DNA from: Elusimicrobiota bacterium | GTDB lineage: Bacteria; Elusimicrobiota; Elusimicrobia; UBA1565; UBA9628 | Direction: 5' to 3' | Assembly: GCA_028869495.1 (NCBI GenBank) | Contig: JAGWRY010000074.1 | Span: 1 to 8,172, forward strand | DNA length: 8,172 bases | Part shown: positions 1 to 5,765 of the stretch, piece by piece | How the letters are laid out: each line of letters starts with the position of its first letter | Position numbering within the stretch: the first letter of the stretch is position 1 | Notes under the pieces: model-generated | Database searches by the model: none | The model's input: only the letters and a program-made list of their open reading frames with translations | Told to the model about the DNA's origin: nothing | Position numbers and translations under genes: made by a program

Positions 1-37
1 CGCGCCGCGCGGGCGTCCGGATCATCCGCCGGGCGCG
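1..37 (-). other. Downstream edge of the operon; nothing firmly identifiable
   Basis: Thirty-seven bases follow the phoU stop. On the minus strand they contain an ATG at 25-23, open to the edge (MIRTPARR). A following gene could start here, but GGCGG directly abuts the ATG, which is not a proper SD position. No terminator hairpin followed by T residues is visible, so the operon may continue beyond the window. Confidence 0.2.
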
Positions 38-748
38 CTAGGCCGTCGCGGTCGGAGGCTCGGGGGAGGCGGGCGCGTCGGGCTCGCCGTCGTGGGCGCC
101 GTGGCGGATGTCCTTGCCCAGCACCATGAAGACGACGTCCTCGGCGATGTTCGTCGCGTGGTCGGCGACCCGCTCGAGGTTGCGGGCGATCAGGATCACG
201 TCCATGCCGCGCTGGATCGTCGACGCGTCCCTCTGCATCATGTGGACGAGCTCGTTGAAGGTCTGGCTCTTGAGCCGGTCCTCCTCGTCGTCGCGTCGGA
301 TCACCTCGCGCGCGAGCTCGACGTCGAGGCGCGCGAAGCTGTCCAGGGAGTCCTTCAGCATGCCGACGGCGACCTCGACCATGCGCGGGATGTCGCCGAG
401 CTTGAGCTTGGGCTCCCGGCAGAGGAAGACGCCGGTCTCGGCGATGTTGACGGCCTGGTCGCCGATGCGCTCGAGGTCGGAGTTGATCTTCAGCGCGGCC
501 GCGATCAGGCGCAGGTCGCCGGCGGCCGGCTGATGGAGCGCGATCAGCTTCAGGCACACGTCGTCGATCTCGACGTGCATCCGGTTGACCTCGGACTCCC
601 ACTCGCGGACCGCCGCCAGGTGGCTCTCGTCGCGCTCGACGACGACCTTCACCGCGTAGTGGACCATCTCCTCGCAGAGGCCGCCCATGCGCAGCAGGCG
701 CGCGCGCAGGTCGTCGAGGCCCGCGTCGAAGTGGCGCTTGATCGTCAT
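38..748 (-). CDS. phoU: PhoU, phosphate signalling regulator
   Basis: This 236-residue all-helical cytoplasmic protein consists of two repeated three-helix PhoU domains (about 1-110 and 118-212). It links the Pst transporter to PhoR and is needed to keep the Pho regulon off when phosphate is plentiful. Each repeat carries the E/DxxxD metal-cluster motif: NSDLERIGDQAVNIAE (89-104) and ARNLERVADHATNIAED (188-204). The N-terminus MTIKRHFDAGLDDLRARLLRMGGLCEEMV and the ALHQPAAGDLRLIAAALK stretch are characteristic. The ATG at 748-746 overlaps the pstB TGA by four bases and is preceded by GGGAGGT (759-753). The last 25 residues or so, after MVLGKDIRHG, form an acidic and Pro/Ala-rich tail beyond the helical core. 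It is the last clearly visible gene of the operon. Confidence 0.95.
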   Translation of the reverse strand: MTIKRHFDAGLDDLRARLLRMGGLCEEMVHYAVKVVVERDESHLAAVREWESEVNRMHVEIDDVCLKLIALHQPAAGDLRLIAAALKINSDLERIGDQAVNIAETGVFLCREPKLKLGDIPRMVEVAVGMLKDSLDSFARLDVELAREVIRRDDEEDRLKSQTFNELVHMMQRDASTIQRGMDVILIARNLERVADHATNIAEDVVFMVLGKDIRHGAHDGEPDAPASPEPPTATA

Positions 749-1605
749 CCGAACCTCCCGGTGATGTAGTCCTCGGTGCGCTTGTCCTTCGGCTGGGTGA
801 ACAGGCGCTGGGTCGGGCCGGACTCCACCAGCTCGCCCATCAGCATGAAGACAGTATACTCCGAGACGCGCGCCGCCTGCTGCATGTTGTGGGTGACGAT
901 GACGACGGTCAGCTCCTCCTTCAGCTGGACGAGGAGCTCCTCGATGCGCGCGGTCGCGAGAGGATCGAGCGCCGAGCAGGGCTCGTCCATCAGCAGGACC
1001 CGCGGGCGCACGGCCAGGGCGCGCGCGATGCACAGGCGCTGCTGCTGGCCGCCGGAGAGCCCGACGCCGGGCGAAGCGAGCTTGTCCTTGACCTCGTCCC
1101 AGAGCGCGGCGCGGCGCAGGGACGACTCGACGGTCTCGGCGATCTTCGCGCGGTCGCGCTCGCCGTTGAGGACCAGGCCCGCCGCGACGTTCTCGAAGAC
1201 GCTCATCGTCGGGAACGGGTTCGGGCGCTGGAAGACCATGCCGACCTCGCGGCGCAGGACGACCGGGTCCAGGTGCAGGACGTTGCGCCCGCCCAAGTGG
1301 ATGTCGCCCTCGCACCAGGCGCGCGGCACGGCCTCGTGCATCCGGTTCAGGCAGCGGATCAGCGTGGACTTGCCGCAGCCGGACGGGCCGATGATCGCGG
1401 TGACCGCCCGCTCGCGCACGTCGAGGGCGACCCCCTTGAGGACGCTGGCCCCGCCCGCGTAGCCGGCGCGCAGGTTCCGGATCGTCATCACGACCGGCCG
1501 CTCTCCAACGGCGTGCGCAAGCGGCACTCCCTCGCCGTACGGCTCGGTCGGGCGCGGGACGGCGGGATCCTCGGGCTGTCGGGCGTTCATCATAAGCGGG
1601 TTCAC
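745..1605 (-). CDS. pstB: PstB, phosphate ABC transporter ATPase
   Basis: This 286-residue ATP-binding subunit couples ATP hydrolysis to phosphate import and, in known systems, takes part with PhoU in signalling to PhoR. All nucleotide-binding motifs are intact: Walker A GPSGCGKST (73-81), Q-loop VFQRPNPFP (Q126), signature LSGGQQQR (183-190), Walker B VLLMDEPC (203-210) with catalytic E208, D-loop SALD, and H-loop VTHNMQQAAR (H239). NPFPTMSVFENV, DEPCSALDP and the C-terminal EDYITGRFG are typical of PstB rather than other ABC ATPases. The ABC domain begins near residue 40, leaving about 39 extra residues compared with the roughly 257-residue E. coli protein. This Pro/Glu-rich, predicted disordered extension has seven codons ending in A or T, against almost none in the codons just after it. 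The start overlaps the pstA stop, and the stop overlaps the phoU start (ATGA). Confidence 0.96.
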   Translation of the reverse strand: MNPLMMNARQPEDPAVPRPTEPYGEGVPLAHAVGERPVVMTIRNLRAGYAGGASVLKGVALDVRERAVTAIIGPSGCGKSTLIRCLNRMHEAVPRAWCEGDIHLGGRNVLHLDPVVLRREVGMVFQRPNPFPTMSVFENVAAGLVLNGERDRAKIAETVESSLRRAALWDEVKDKLASPGVGLSGGQQQRLCIARALAVRPRVLLMDEPCSALDPLATARIEELLVQLKEELTVVIVTHNMQQAARVSEYTVFMLMGELVESGPTQRLFTQPKDKRTEDYITGRFG

Positions 1606-2453
1606 GAAGCTCCTCCGGACACGGGCTTGAGCCAGACGCGCGCGGCGGCGTTGACGGCCAGCACGAACAGCATCAGGATCAGCGCGGCCGCCCAGGCCTG
1701 GCGGTGCCAGTCGTCGTAGGGCGAGATCGCGTAGTTGTAGAGGGTCAGCGGCAGGGTCGCGACGGGCTGGAGCAGGCTCCTGCCCCAGAAGCTGTTGCCG
1801 AAGGCGGTGAAGATCAGCGGCGCGGTCTCGCCGGCGGCGCGCGCGAGCGCGAGGAGCGCGCCGGTCAGGATGCCGCGCCGCGCGGTCGGCAGGACGACGC
1901 GCAGGGTCACCTTCCAGCGCGGCACGCCCAGCGCCAGCGCCGCCTCGCGGATCGTGCCCGGCACCAGGCGCAGGAACTCCTCGGTGTTGCGCAGGACGAT
2001 CGGCACGACGATGATCGCGAGCGCGACCGCGCCCGACAGCGCGCTGAAGCGCCTCATCGGCAGGACGACGAGCGCGTACGCGAACAGGCCGACGACGATC
2101 GACGGGACGCCGTTGAGCGTGTCGGCCGCGTAGCGGACCCAGAACGCGAGGCGCCCGCGCCCGCCGAACTCGGACAGGTAGACGCCGGCCAGCACTCCGA
2201 CCGGCACGCCGATCAGACCCGCCAGGCCGACGACCTCGGCCGAGCCGACGATCGAGTTCGCGATGCCGCCGCCGGTCTCGCCGACGGGGGCGGGCAGGCG
2301 CGTCAGGAAGGCCCAGCTCAGCGACGAGGCGCCCTTCCAGGCGATGTAGCCGAGGATCGCGAAGAGCACGCCGGCCGAGACGGCCGCGCAGAGCGCGGTC
2401 AGCGCGAACATCAGCGCGTTGACGCGGCGGCGGCGCGCGTGGCCCCCGGTCAT
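1602..2453 (-). CDS. pstA: PstA, phosphate ABC transporter permease
   Basis: This 283-residue second permease subunit is near the usual PstA length. Membrane segments lie at about 14-38, 66-94, 115-133, 140-156, 195-217 and 252-275. Diagnostic stretches are GGGIANSIVGS, GVLAGVYLSEFG, DTLNGVPSIVVGLFAY, the EAA-type loop IREAALALGVPRWKVTLRVV (168-187), and RAAGETAPLIFTAFG (205-219), the PstA counterpart of the PstC GRAxGET segment. The ATG at 2453-2451 has a strong TGGAGG (2466-2461) at 7 bases spacing and overlaps the pstC TGA by four bases (ATGA). The open frame continues far upstream across pstC in the same frame as PstA, but that part has no permease sequence and is a by-product of high GC. 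PstA and PstC together form the translocation path powered by PstB. Confidence 0.95.
   Translation of the reverse strand: MTGGHARRRRVNALMFALTALCAAVSAGVLFAILGYIAWKGASSLSWAFLTRLPAPVGETGGGIANSIVGSAEVVGLAGLIGVPVGVLAGVYLSEFGGRGRLAFWVRYAADTLNGVPSIVVGLFAYALVVLPMRRFSALSGAVALAIIVVPIVLRNTEEFLRLVPGTIREAALALGVPRWKVTLRVVLPTARRGILTGALLALARAAGETAPLIFTAFGNSFWGRSLLQPVATLPLTLYNYAISPYDDWHRQAWAAALILMLFVLAVNAAARVWLKPVSGGAS
1611..1616 (-). promoter_or_regulatory. Ribosome binding site selecting a GTG start for pstB
   Basis: GGAGGA on the minus strand lies five bases before GTG at 1605-1603, which itself overlaps the pstA stop (GTGA). The in-frame ATGs at 1593 and 1590 would be 17 or more bases away, and the ATG at codon 40 has no SD at proper spacing. 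The GTG is therefore the best-supported start and gives PstB an extended N-terminus. Confidence 0.75.
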
Positions 2454-3421
2454 CCGCGCGCCTCCAGACGGCGGATCAGCAGGCGCGCCAGGCCGTTGAC
2501 GACCACGGTCAGGCCGAACAGCGTCAGGCCGATCGCGACCAGCGCGGACAGGTGGTCGGGGCTCGAGGCCTCGGCCAGCTCGTTGGCGATCACCGCCGAC
2601 ATCGTGTAGGCGGGGGAGAACAGCGACGCGGAGATCTGCGGCGTGTTGCCGATCACCATCGTGACCGCCATCGTCTCGCCGAGCGCGCGCCCCAGGGCCA
2701 GGAAGATCGCGCCGAGGATGCCCGAGCGCGCGTACGGCAGGCTGACGCCGCGCACGACCTCCCAGCGCGTCGCGCCGAGCGCGTAGAGGCCCTCCTTCAG
2801 GGGGCGCGGCACGGTCAGCAGGACCTCCCGCGAGATCGCCGCGATGTAGGGCAGGATCATCAGCGACAGGATCAGCCCGGCCGCGAGCAGGCCGATCCCG
2901 TACGGCGCGCCGCGGAACAGCGGCAGCCAGCCCAGCCAGCGCGTCAGGAACGGCTCGGCCGCGCGCACCCAGGGGACCAGGAGGAAGATGCCCATCAAGC
3001 CGAGGATCACGCTGGGGACGGCCGCCAGGAGCTCGATCGCGAAGCTGACCGCGTCCGACACGCGCCGCGGGGCCAGCTCGGCCAGGAAGATCGCCGAGCC
3101 GACGCCGAGCGGCACCGCGATCAGCAGGGCCAGCGCCGACGAGACCAGCGTCCCGTACAGGAACGGCAGGGCGCCGAACTTCCCGCCGATCGGGTCCCAC
3201 TCGGTGCTCCACAGGAAGGAGAAGCCGAAGCTCCGCCAGGTCCCGCGGGACTCGACGGCGAGCATGACCGCGAGCGCCGCGGTCAGCGCCAGGATCAGGA
3301 GCGCGAACGCGGCCACGCCCAGCCGGAAAAGGCGGTCCCCGGCCCTCTCTCGAGGGCCGGGGACCGCGGCGGCGCCGCGCGCGACGGACGGGATCCTGTC
3401 CGGCGCGGCGGCGGTCGCCAT
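2450..3421 (-). CDS. pstC: PstC, phosphate ABC transporter permease
   Basis: This 323-residue inner-membrane permease pairs with PstA to form the phosphate channel. About six membrane segments are visible (roughly 33-56, 87-115, 127-150, 172-197, 232-258, 292-315). Family motifs include LWSTEWDPIGGKFGALPFLYGTL, IFLAELAP, ELLAAVPSVILGLMG, the EAA-type cytoplasmic loop EGLYALGATRWEVVRGVSLP (210-229) that contacts PstB, and GRALGETMAVTMVIGN, whose Arg and Glu are important in E. coli PstC. The ATG at 3421-3419 follows the pstS stop by one base (TAGGATG) with no well-spaced SD, so it is probably coupled to pstS translation. The first 18 codons all end in G or C, which supports this start. A later GTG at 3316 would put the hairpin at 3332-3367 outside the gene, but it has no SD and would begin directly in the first membrane helix. 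The N-terminal tail of about 30 residues is Ala/Pro/Arg-rich and includes the codons that form the hairpin. Confidence 0.95.
   Translation of the reverse strand: MATAAAPDRIPSVARGAAAVPGPRERAGDRLFRLGVAAFALLILALTAALAVMLAVESRGTWRSFGFSFLWSTEWDPIGGKFGALPFLYGTLVSSALALLIAVPLGVGSAIFLAELAPRRVSDAVSFAIELLAAVPSVILGLMGIFLLVPWVRAAEPFLTRWLGWLPLFRGAPYGIGLLAAGLILSLMILPYIAAISREVLLTVPRPLKEGLYALGATRWEVVRGVSLPYARSGILGAIFLALGRALGETMAVTMVIGNTPQISASLFSPAYTMSAVIANELAEASSPDHLSALVAIGLTLFGLTVVVNGLARLLIRRLEARG
3327..3367 (-). terminator. Terminator-like hairpin inside the 5' end of pstC (possible attenuator)
   Basis: Arms 3332-3347 and 3352-3367 pair perfectly over 16 bp, mostly G:C. In the minus-strand transcript the loop is GAGA (a GNRA tetraloop). 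It is followed after one C by UUUU (3330-3327), giving intrinsic-terminator geometry. The structure lies in codons 19-32 of pstC, just after pstS. The codons at the apex and U-run (CCT, CGA, CTT) are the only ones among roughly the first 36 of pstC that end in A or T. The U-run is short, so partial termination or mRNA stabilisation is likelier than full termination. Confidence 0.6.
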
Positions 3422-3422
3422 C

Positions 3423-4430
3423 CTATTCGATCGTCTCCACGACGCGCGCGACCTTGGCCTTGACCGCCAGCGGAAGCGGCGCGTAGCCGAGGCCCGCGGC
3501 CATCTTCTGGCCCGACTTCAGCTCCCAGCGCAGGAAGTCGCGGATCTCGACGCCCTTGCCGGCCGGGTTCTTCGGATAGACCAGCAGCCAGGTGAAGGTC
3601 GAGATCGGATAGGCCGTTCTCCCGGGAGCGTTCGTGATCGACACGCGGAAGTCCTTCGGCATCGTCCGCGCGGCGCCGGCGGCCGCGGCGGTGACCCCCG
3701 CCAGCGTCCCCTTGACGAAGACGCCGGCGCGGTTGCGCACCGACGCGTAGCCGAGCTTGTTCTGCAGCGCGTAGATCAGCTCGACGTAGCCGATCGCGCC
3801 CGGGTTCTGCTTGACCAGGCCCGTGACGCCCTCGCTGCCCTTGCCGCCGAGGCCGACCGGCCAGTCCACCGACGTGCCCAGGCCGACCTTCGCCTTCCAC
3901 TCCGGGCTGACCTTCGACAGGTAGTCGACGAAGCAGTACGTCGTGCCGGAGCCGTCCGCGCGGTGGATGACCACGATCGGCTCGGCCGGCAGCTTCGCGC
4001 GCGGGTTCAGCTTGACCAGGGCCGGGTCGTTCCACATCGTGATCTTGCCCAGGTAGATCCCGGCCAGCGCCGGTCCGTCGAGGCGGAGCTCCTTGACGCC
4101 GGCGACGTTGAAGATCGGCACGACGCCGCCCAGCACGGTCGGGATGTGCAGGACCTTGCCGCCGGCCTTCTCGATCTGCGCGTCGTTCATCGGCCCGTCG
4201 GTCGCGCCGAAGTCGACGGTCTTGTTCGTGAACTGCAGGATGCCGCCGCCGGAGCCGATCGACTGGTAGTTGATCTGCAGGCCGGGCTTCACCTTGTGGT
4301 ACTCGGCGAACCACTTCGAGTAGATCGGGTAGCCGAACGTCGAGCCGGCTCCGACCAGGGACTTCGCCCGCGCGGCGGCGGGAGCCGCGAGCAGGGCCGC
4401 GGCGGCGATCATCGTCAGCATTCGCTTCAT
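3423..4430 (-). CDS. pstS: PstS, periplasmic phosphate-binding protein
   Basis: This 335-residue substrate-binding protein belongs to the high-affinity phosphate ABC transporter. The signal peptide MKRMLTMIAAAALLAAPAAARA has a cleavage site after residue 22 and no lipobox cysteine, so the mature protein is expected to be soluble in the periplasm. Phosphate-contacting motifs are all present: GAGSTF (27-32), SIGSGGG (57-63), DFGATDGPM (73-81) with the conserved Asp, and HRADGSGTTYCFVDYL (156-171), which holds the Arg and the Ser-Gly-Thr loop known to hold phosphate in E. coli PstS. NPGAIGYVE (209-217) and the C-terminal YPISTFTWLLVY are also family hallmarks. The ATG at 4430-4428 is preceded by GGAGA at 7 bases spacing. 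A strong Pho promoter lies immediately upstream. An Ala/Gly-rich stretch (about 244-254) looks like a surface loop. The stop TAG is one base from the pstC start. Confidence 0.97.
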   Translation of the reverse strand: MKRMLTMIAAAALLAAPAAARAKSLVGAGSTFGYPIYSKWFAEYHKVKPGLQINYQSIGSGGGILQFTNKTVDFGATDGPMNDAQIEKAGGKVLHIPTVLGGVVPIFNVAGVKELRLDGPALAGIYLGKITMWNDPALVKLNPRAKLPAEPIVVIHRADGSGTTYCFVDYLSKVSPEWKAKVGLGTSVDWPVGLGGKGSEGVTGLVKQNPGAIGYVELIYALQNKLGYASVRNRAGVFVKGTLAGVTAAAAGAARTMPKDFRVSITNAPGRTAYPISTFTWLLVYPKNPAGKGVEIRDFLRWELKSGQKMAAGLGYAPLPLAVKAKVARVVETIE

Positions 4431-4451
4431 CGCTTTGTCTCCGTTGTTGAT

Positions 4452-4457
4452 GTTATA
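4452..4457 (-). promoter_or_regulatory. -10 box of the pstS promoter
   Basis: TATAAC on the minus strand, one mismatch from TATAAT, lies in one of the very few AT-rich spots of the window and is separated by 10 bases from the last Pho unit. Transcription would begin near 4445. That leaves a leader of about 15 bases containing the pstS Shine-Dalgarno sequence GGAGA (4442-4438). Confidence 0.75.
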
Positions 4458-4467
4458 TCGTCGGCGT

Positions 4468-4507
4468 GTGACGCCGGCGTGACGGGGCGTTAAACGCCCC
4501 GTGACGC
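4468..4507 (-). promoter_or_regulatory. Pho box array (PhoB binding site) of pstS
   Basis: Minus-strand 7-mers in strict 11-base phase: GCGTCAC (4507-4501), degenerate CGTTTAA (4496-4490), CCGTCAC (4485-4479) and GCGTCAC (4474-4468). Three of the four share CGTCAC exactly. This copies the layout of known PhoB promoters, in which 7-base units of CTGTCAT type are separated by 4 bases, here in a GC-rich version. The last unit ends exactly 10 bases before a good -10 box, the spacing known for PhoB-activated promoters in which the Pho box replaces the -35 element. It should drive pstS-pstC-pstA-pstB-phoU under phosphate limitation. Confidence 0.8.
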
Positions 4508-4509
4508 CG
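4475..4509 (-). repeat. 16-bp inverted repeat (hairpin) between porin and pstS
   Basis: The arms 4475-4490 and 4494-4509 pair at 15 of 16 positions around a 3-base loop; the core ACGGGGCGT/ACGCCCCGT is perfect. It lies 9 bases past the porin stop, so porin mRNA would end in a very stable hairpin. No T-run follows on either strand, so it is not a standard intrinsic terminator. It may still slow polymerase or protect the 3' end of the porin message. The element coincides with the Pho-box repeats of pstS, and the single arm mismatch (4481/4503) falls at the centre of two GTGAC pentamers. Confidence 0.7.
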
Positions 4510-4517
4510 CTTGCGGT

Positions 4518-5639
4518 CTAGAACTTCACCATCGCGTCGGCCATCATGTGGCCCATCCAGCGGCTGCTCGTGAAGCCCGTGCTCGTCAGCTGGCCGAGGA
4601 CGCGCGTCTCGTAGTAGGACAGCTTGAAGACCACGTTGTCCTTCGGCGCGTAGGCGAGCCACACGAGGTGGCCGGCCAGGTTCGTGCCGCCGGGTCCGAA
4701 GTCGTCGTCGACCTGGTTGGCCGGGGTCGCGTCGGCCTCGAGGTACTTGTAGTAGTACGCCGCCTCCCAGGTGCGGGCCTTCGAGGCCTTGCCGACCTGC
4801 GCGCCCGCGATGAAGCCGAAGCGGCGCGAGCCGATGCTGTCGGCGACGTTGTCGACGTAGCCGCCGGAGACCTCGACCGGCAGGGCGCCCGCCTTGCCCT
4901 TCACCGAGCCCCAGCCGTGGACCACGTGGAAGCGGCTGGCGAGCAGGCCGGAGGGTTCCGTCGTGTTGCCGAAGTTCGTCTGGACCGCGTCGGTCGGATG
5001 CCGGCGCAGGTTCGTGAAGTAGTTGTCGTCGACGGCCAGCGTCGCCGTCGCGCCGCCGAGCGGGATCGTCGCGCCGACGCGCTCGGCGAACATCCACGGT
5101 CCCGCGTTCGCGAAGGAGGCGGACTCGTTGATCGGGAACTGCCCCGCGCGGGCGAACAAGCCGTACGGGAGCTTCAGCTCCTGCGCGTAGCCCTCGGGGT
5201 TCAGGTCCGGGTCCCAGACAAGGGAGGACTCCCAGCCCGACCAGAACGGGTTGTTCATGCGGCCGCCCTCGAGGGTCAGCGCGTCTCCCGCCGCGTAGCG
5301 GACCTCGGCGAGGTCGATGTAGATCCCCTTCTGGGAGAACTGGTTCTGCTCGGTCTGGTTCGCCGAGGTCTGCGAGCCGGTGCCCGACGCCAGCCGCAGG
5401 ATCGCGGTCACGCCCTCGCCGGTCGCGGTCAGGCCGAGGCGCGCGCGGAAGCGCTCCCGGTTGCGGCTGCCGCGGCCCGCGGTGCCCAGCTGGGCGTCGT
5501 GGCGCAGGCGGATGTCTCCGGACAGCTTGGCGGACTGGACGTAATCGGACAGCTGCAGCTTGTCGGCGGACTGCGCGGACGCGCGGCCCGCGGGGACGAT
5601 CGCCGCGGCCGCGAGGGCCGCGATGAGGGTCTTCTTCAT
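4518..5639 (-). CDS. Outer-membrane 'putative porin' (Porin_5-like), likely phosphate-starvation porin
   Basis: This 373-residue protein starts with a Sec signal peptide (MKKTLIAALAAAAIVPAGRASA, cleavage probably after residue 22) and ends in MADAMVKF. The terminal Phe is the usual BAM recognition signal of outer-membrane beta-barrels. The mature part shows alternating amphipathic strands: LSGDIRLRHD, RERFRARLGLTATGEG, VTAILRLASGTGS, IYIDLAEVRYAAGDALTLEGG, then NPFW and LVWDPDLNPEGYA. That succession resembles the 'putative porin' family (Pfam Porin_5) rather than OprP/OprO. It has no coiled coil or SLH domain. It should form a diffusion channel in the outer membrane. Its place between phoR and pstS, with a possible Pho box in front, suggests it admits phosphate or phosphorylated compounds under starvation; that is inferred from context, since selectivity cannot be read from the sequence. 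Family assignment is by recalled motif pattern. Confidence 0.85.
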   Translation of the reverse strand: MKKTLIAALAAAAIVPAGRASAQSADKLQLSDYVQSAKLSGDIRLRHDAQLGTAGRGSRNRERFRARLGLTATGEGVTAILRLASGTGSQTSANQTEQNQFSQKGIYIDLAEVRYAAGDALTLEGGRMNNPFWSGWESSLVWDPDLNPEGYAQELKLPYGLFARAGQFPINESASFANAGPWMFAERVGATIPLGGATATLAVDDNYFTNLRRHPTDAVQTNFGNTTEPSGLLASRFHVVHGWGSVKGKAGALPVEVSGGYVDNVADSIGSRRFGFIAGAQVGKASKARTWEAAYYYKYLEADATPANQVDDDFGPGGTNLAGHLVWLAYAPKDNVVFKLSYYETRVLGQLTSTGFTSSRWMGHMMADAMVKF

Positions 5640-5643
5640 GTTC

Positions 5644-5650
5644 TCTCCTC
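5644..5650 (-). promoter_or_regulatory. Ribosome binding site fixing the porin start
   Basis: The minus strand reads GAGGAGA four bases before the ATG at 5639-5637. This places the start at MKKTLIAAL, directly giving a signal peptide. It rules against the longer in-frame start at 5723, which would add 28 residues (MARAFPQP...) in front of the signal peptide. Confidence 0.85.
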
Positions 5651-5732
5651 GGCGTGATTTGAACGGCTCGGCGCGAATCGGACGGCGCGGGAAGATTAGC
5701 GGTTGCGGGAACGCGCGGGCCATCCCGGCCGG

Positions 5733-5761
5733 GTCAACAGTCCGTGACGCGGGGATGACGC
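5733..5761 (-). promoter_or_regulatory. Candidate Pho box in front of the porin gene
   Basis: On the minus strand, just past the phoR stop, GCGTCAT (5761-5755) and GCGTCAC (5750-5744) stand exactly 11 bases apart, followed in the same phase by a degenerate TGTTGAC (5739-5733). The first two match the pstS units and the 7-base repeat with 4-base spacer known for PhoB sites. No good -10 hexamer lies about 10 bases downstream. The best AT-rich stretch is GCTAAT at 5700-5695, about 32 bases away. The remainder of the 126-base gap (5640-5765) holds a short CCCGGCCGGG palindrome (5724-5733) and the porin RBS, and nothing else I can support. Confidence 0.55.
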
Positions 5762-5765
5762 GCCG

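Noticed and set aside
1602..3212. A 536-codon reading frame suggesting a long fusion upstream of PstA
   Set aside because: Only the last 283 codons look like a permease. The upstream part is out of frame with pstC on the same strand and has no motifs, and the TGGAGG before 2453 fixes the true start.
3314..3316. GTG at codon 36 of pstC as the true start, which would make the hairpin intercistronic
   Set aside because: There is no SD at correct spacing, the protein would begin directly in a membrane helix, and the first 18 codons after the ATG at 3421 all end in G or C, as expected for real coding sequence. It is kept as an alternative but not preferred.
2988..4493. A 501-codon open frame on the plus strand opposite pstC and pstS
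   Set aside because: It runs antisense to genes with complete family motifs, and its translation is low-complexity Arg/Ala/Asp-rich sequence typical of the reverse strand of GC-rich genes.
5724..5733. CCCGGCCGGG palindrome after phoR as a terminator
   Set aside because: It has no loop and no following T-run; a 10-bp GC palindrome is expected by chance at this composition.
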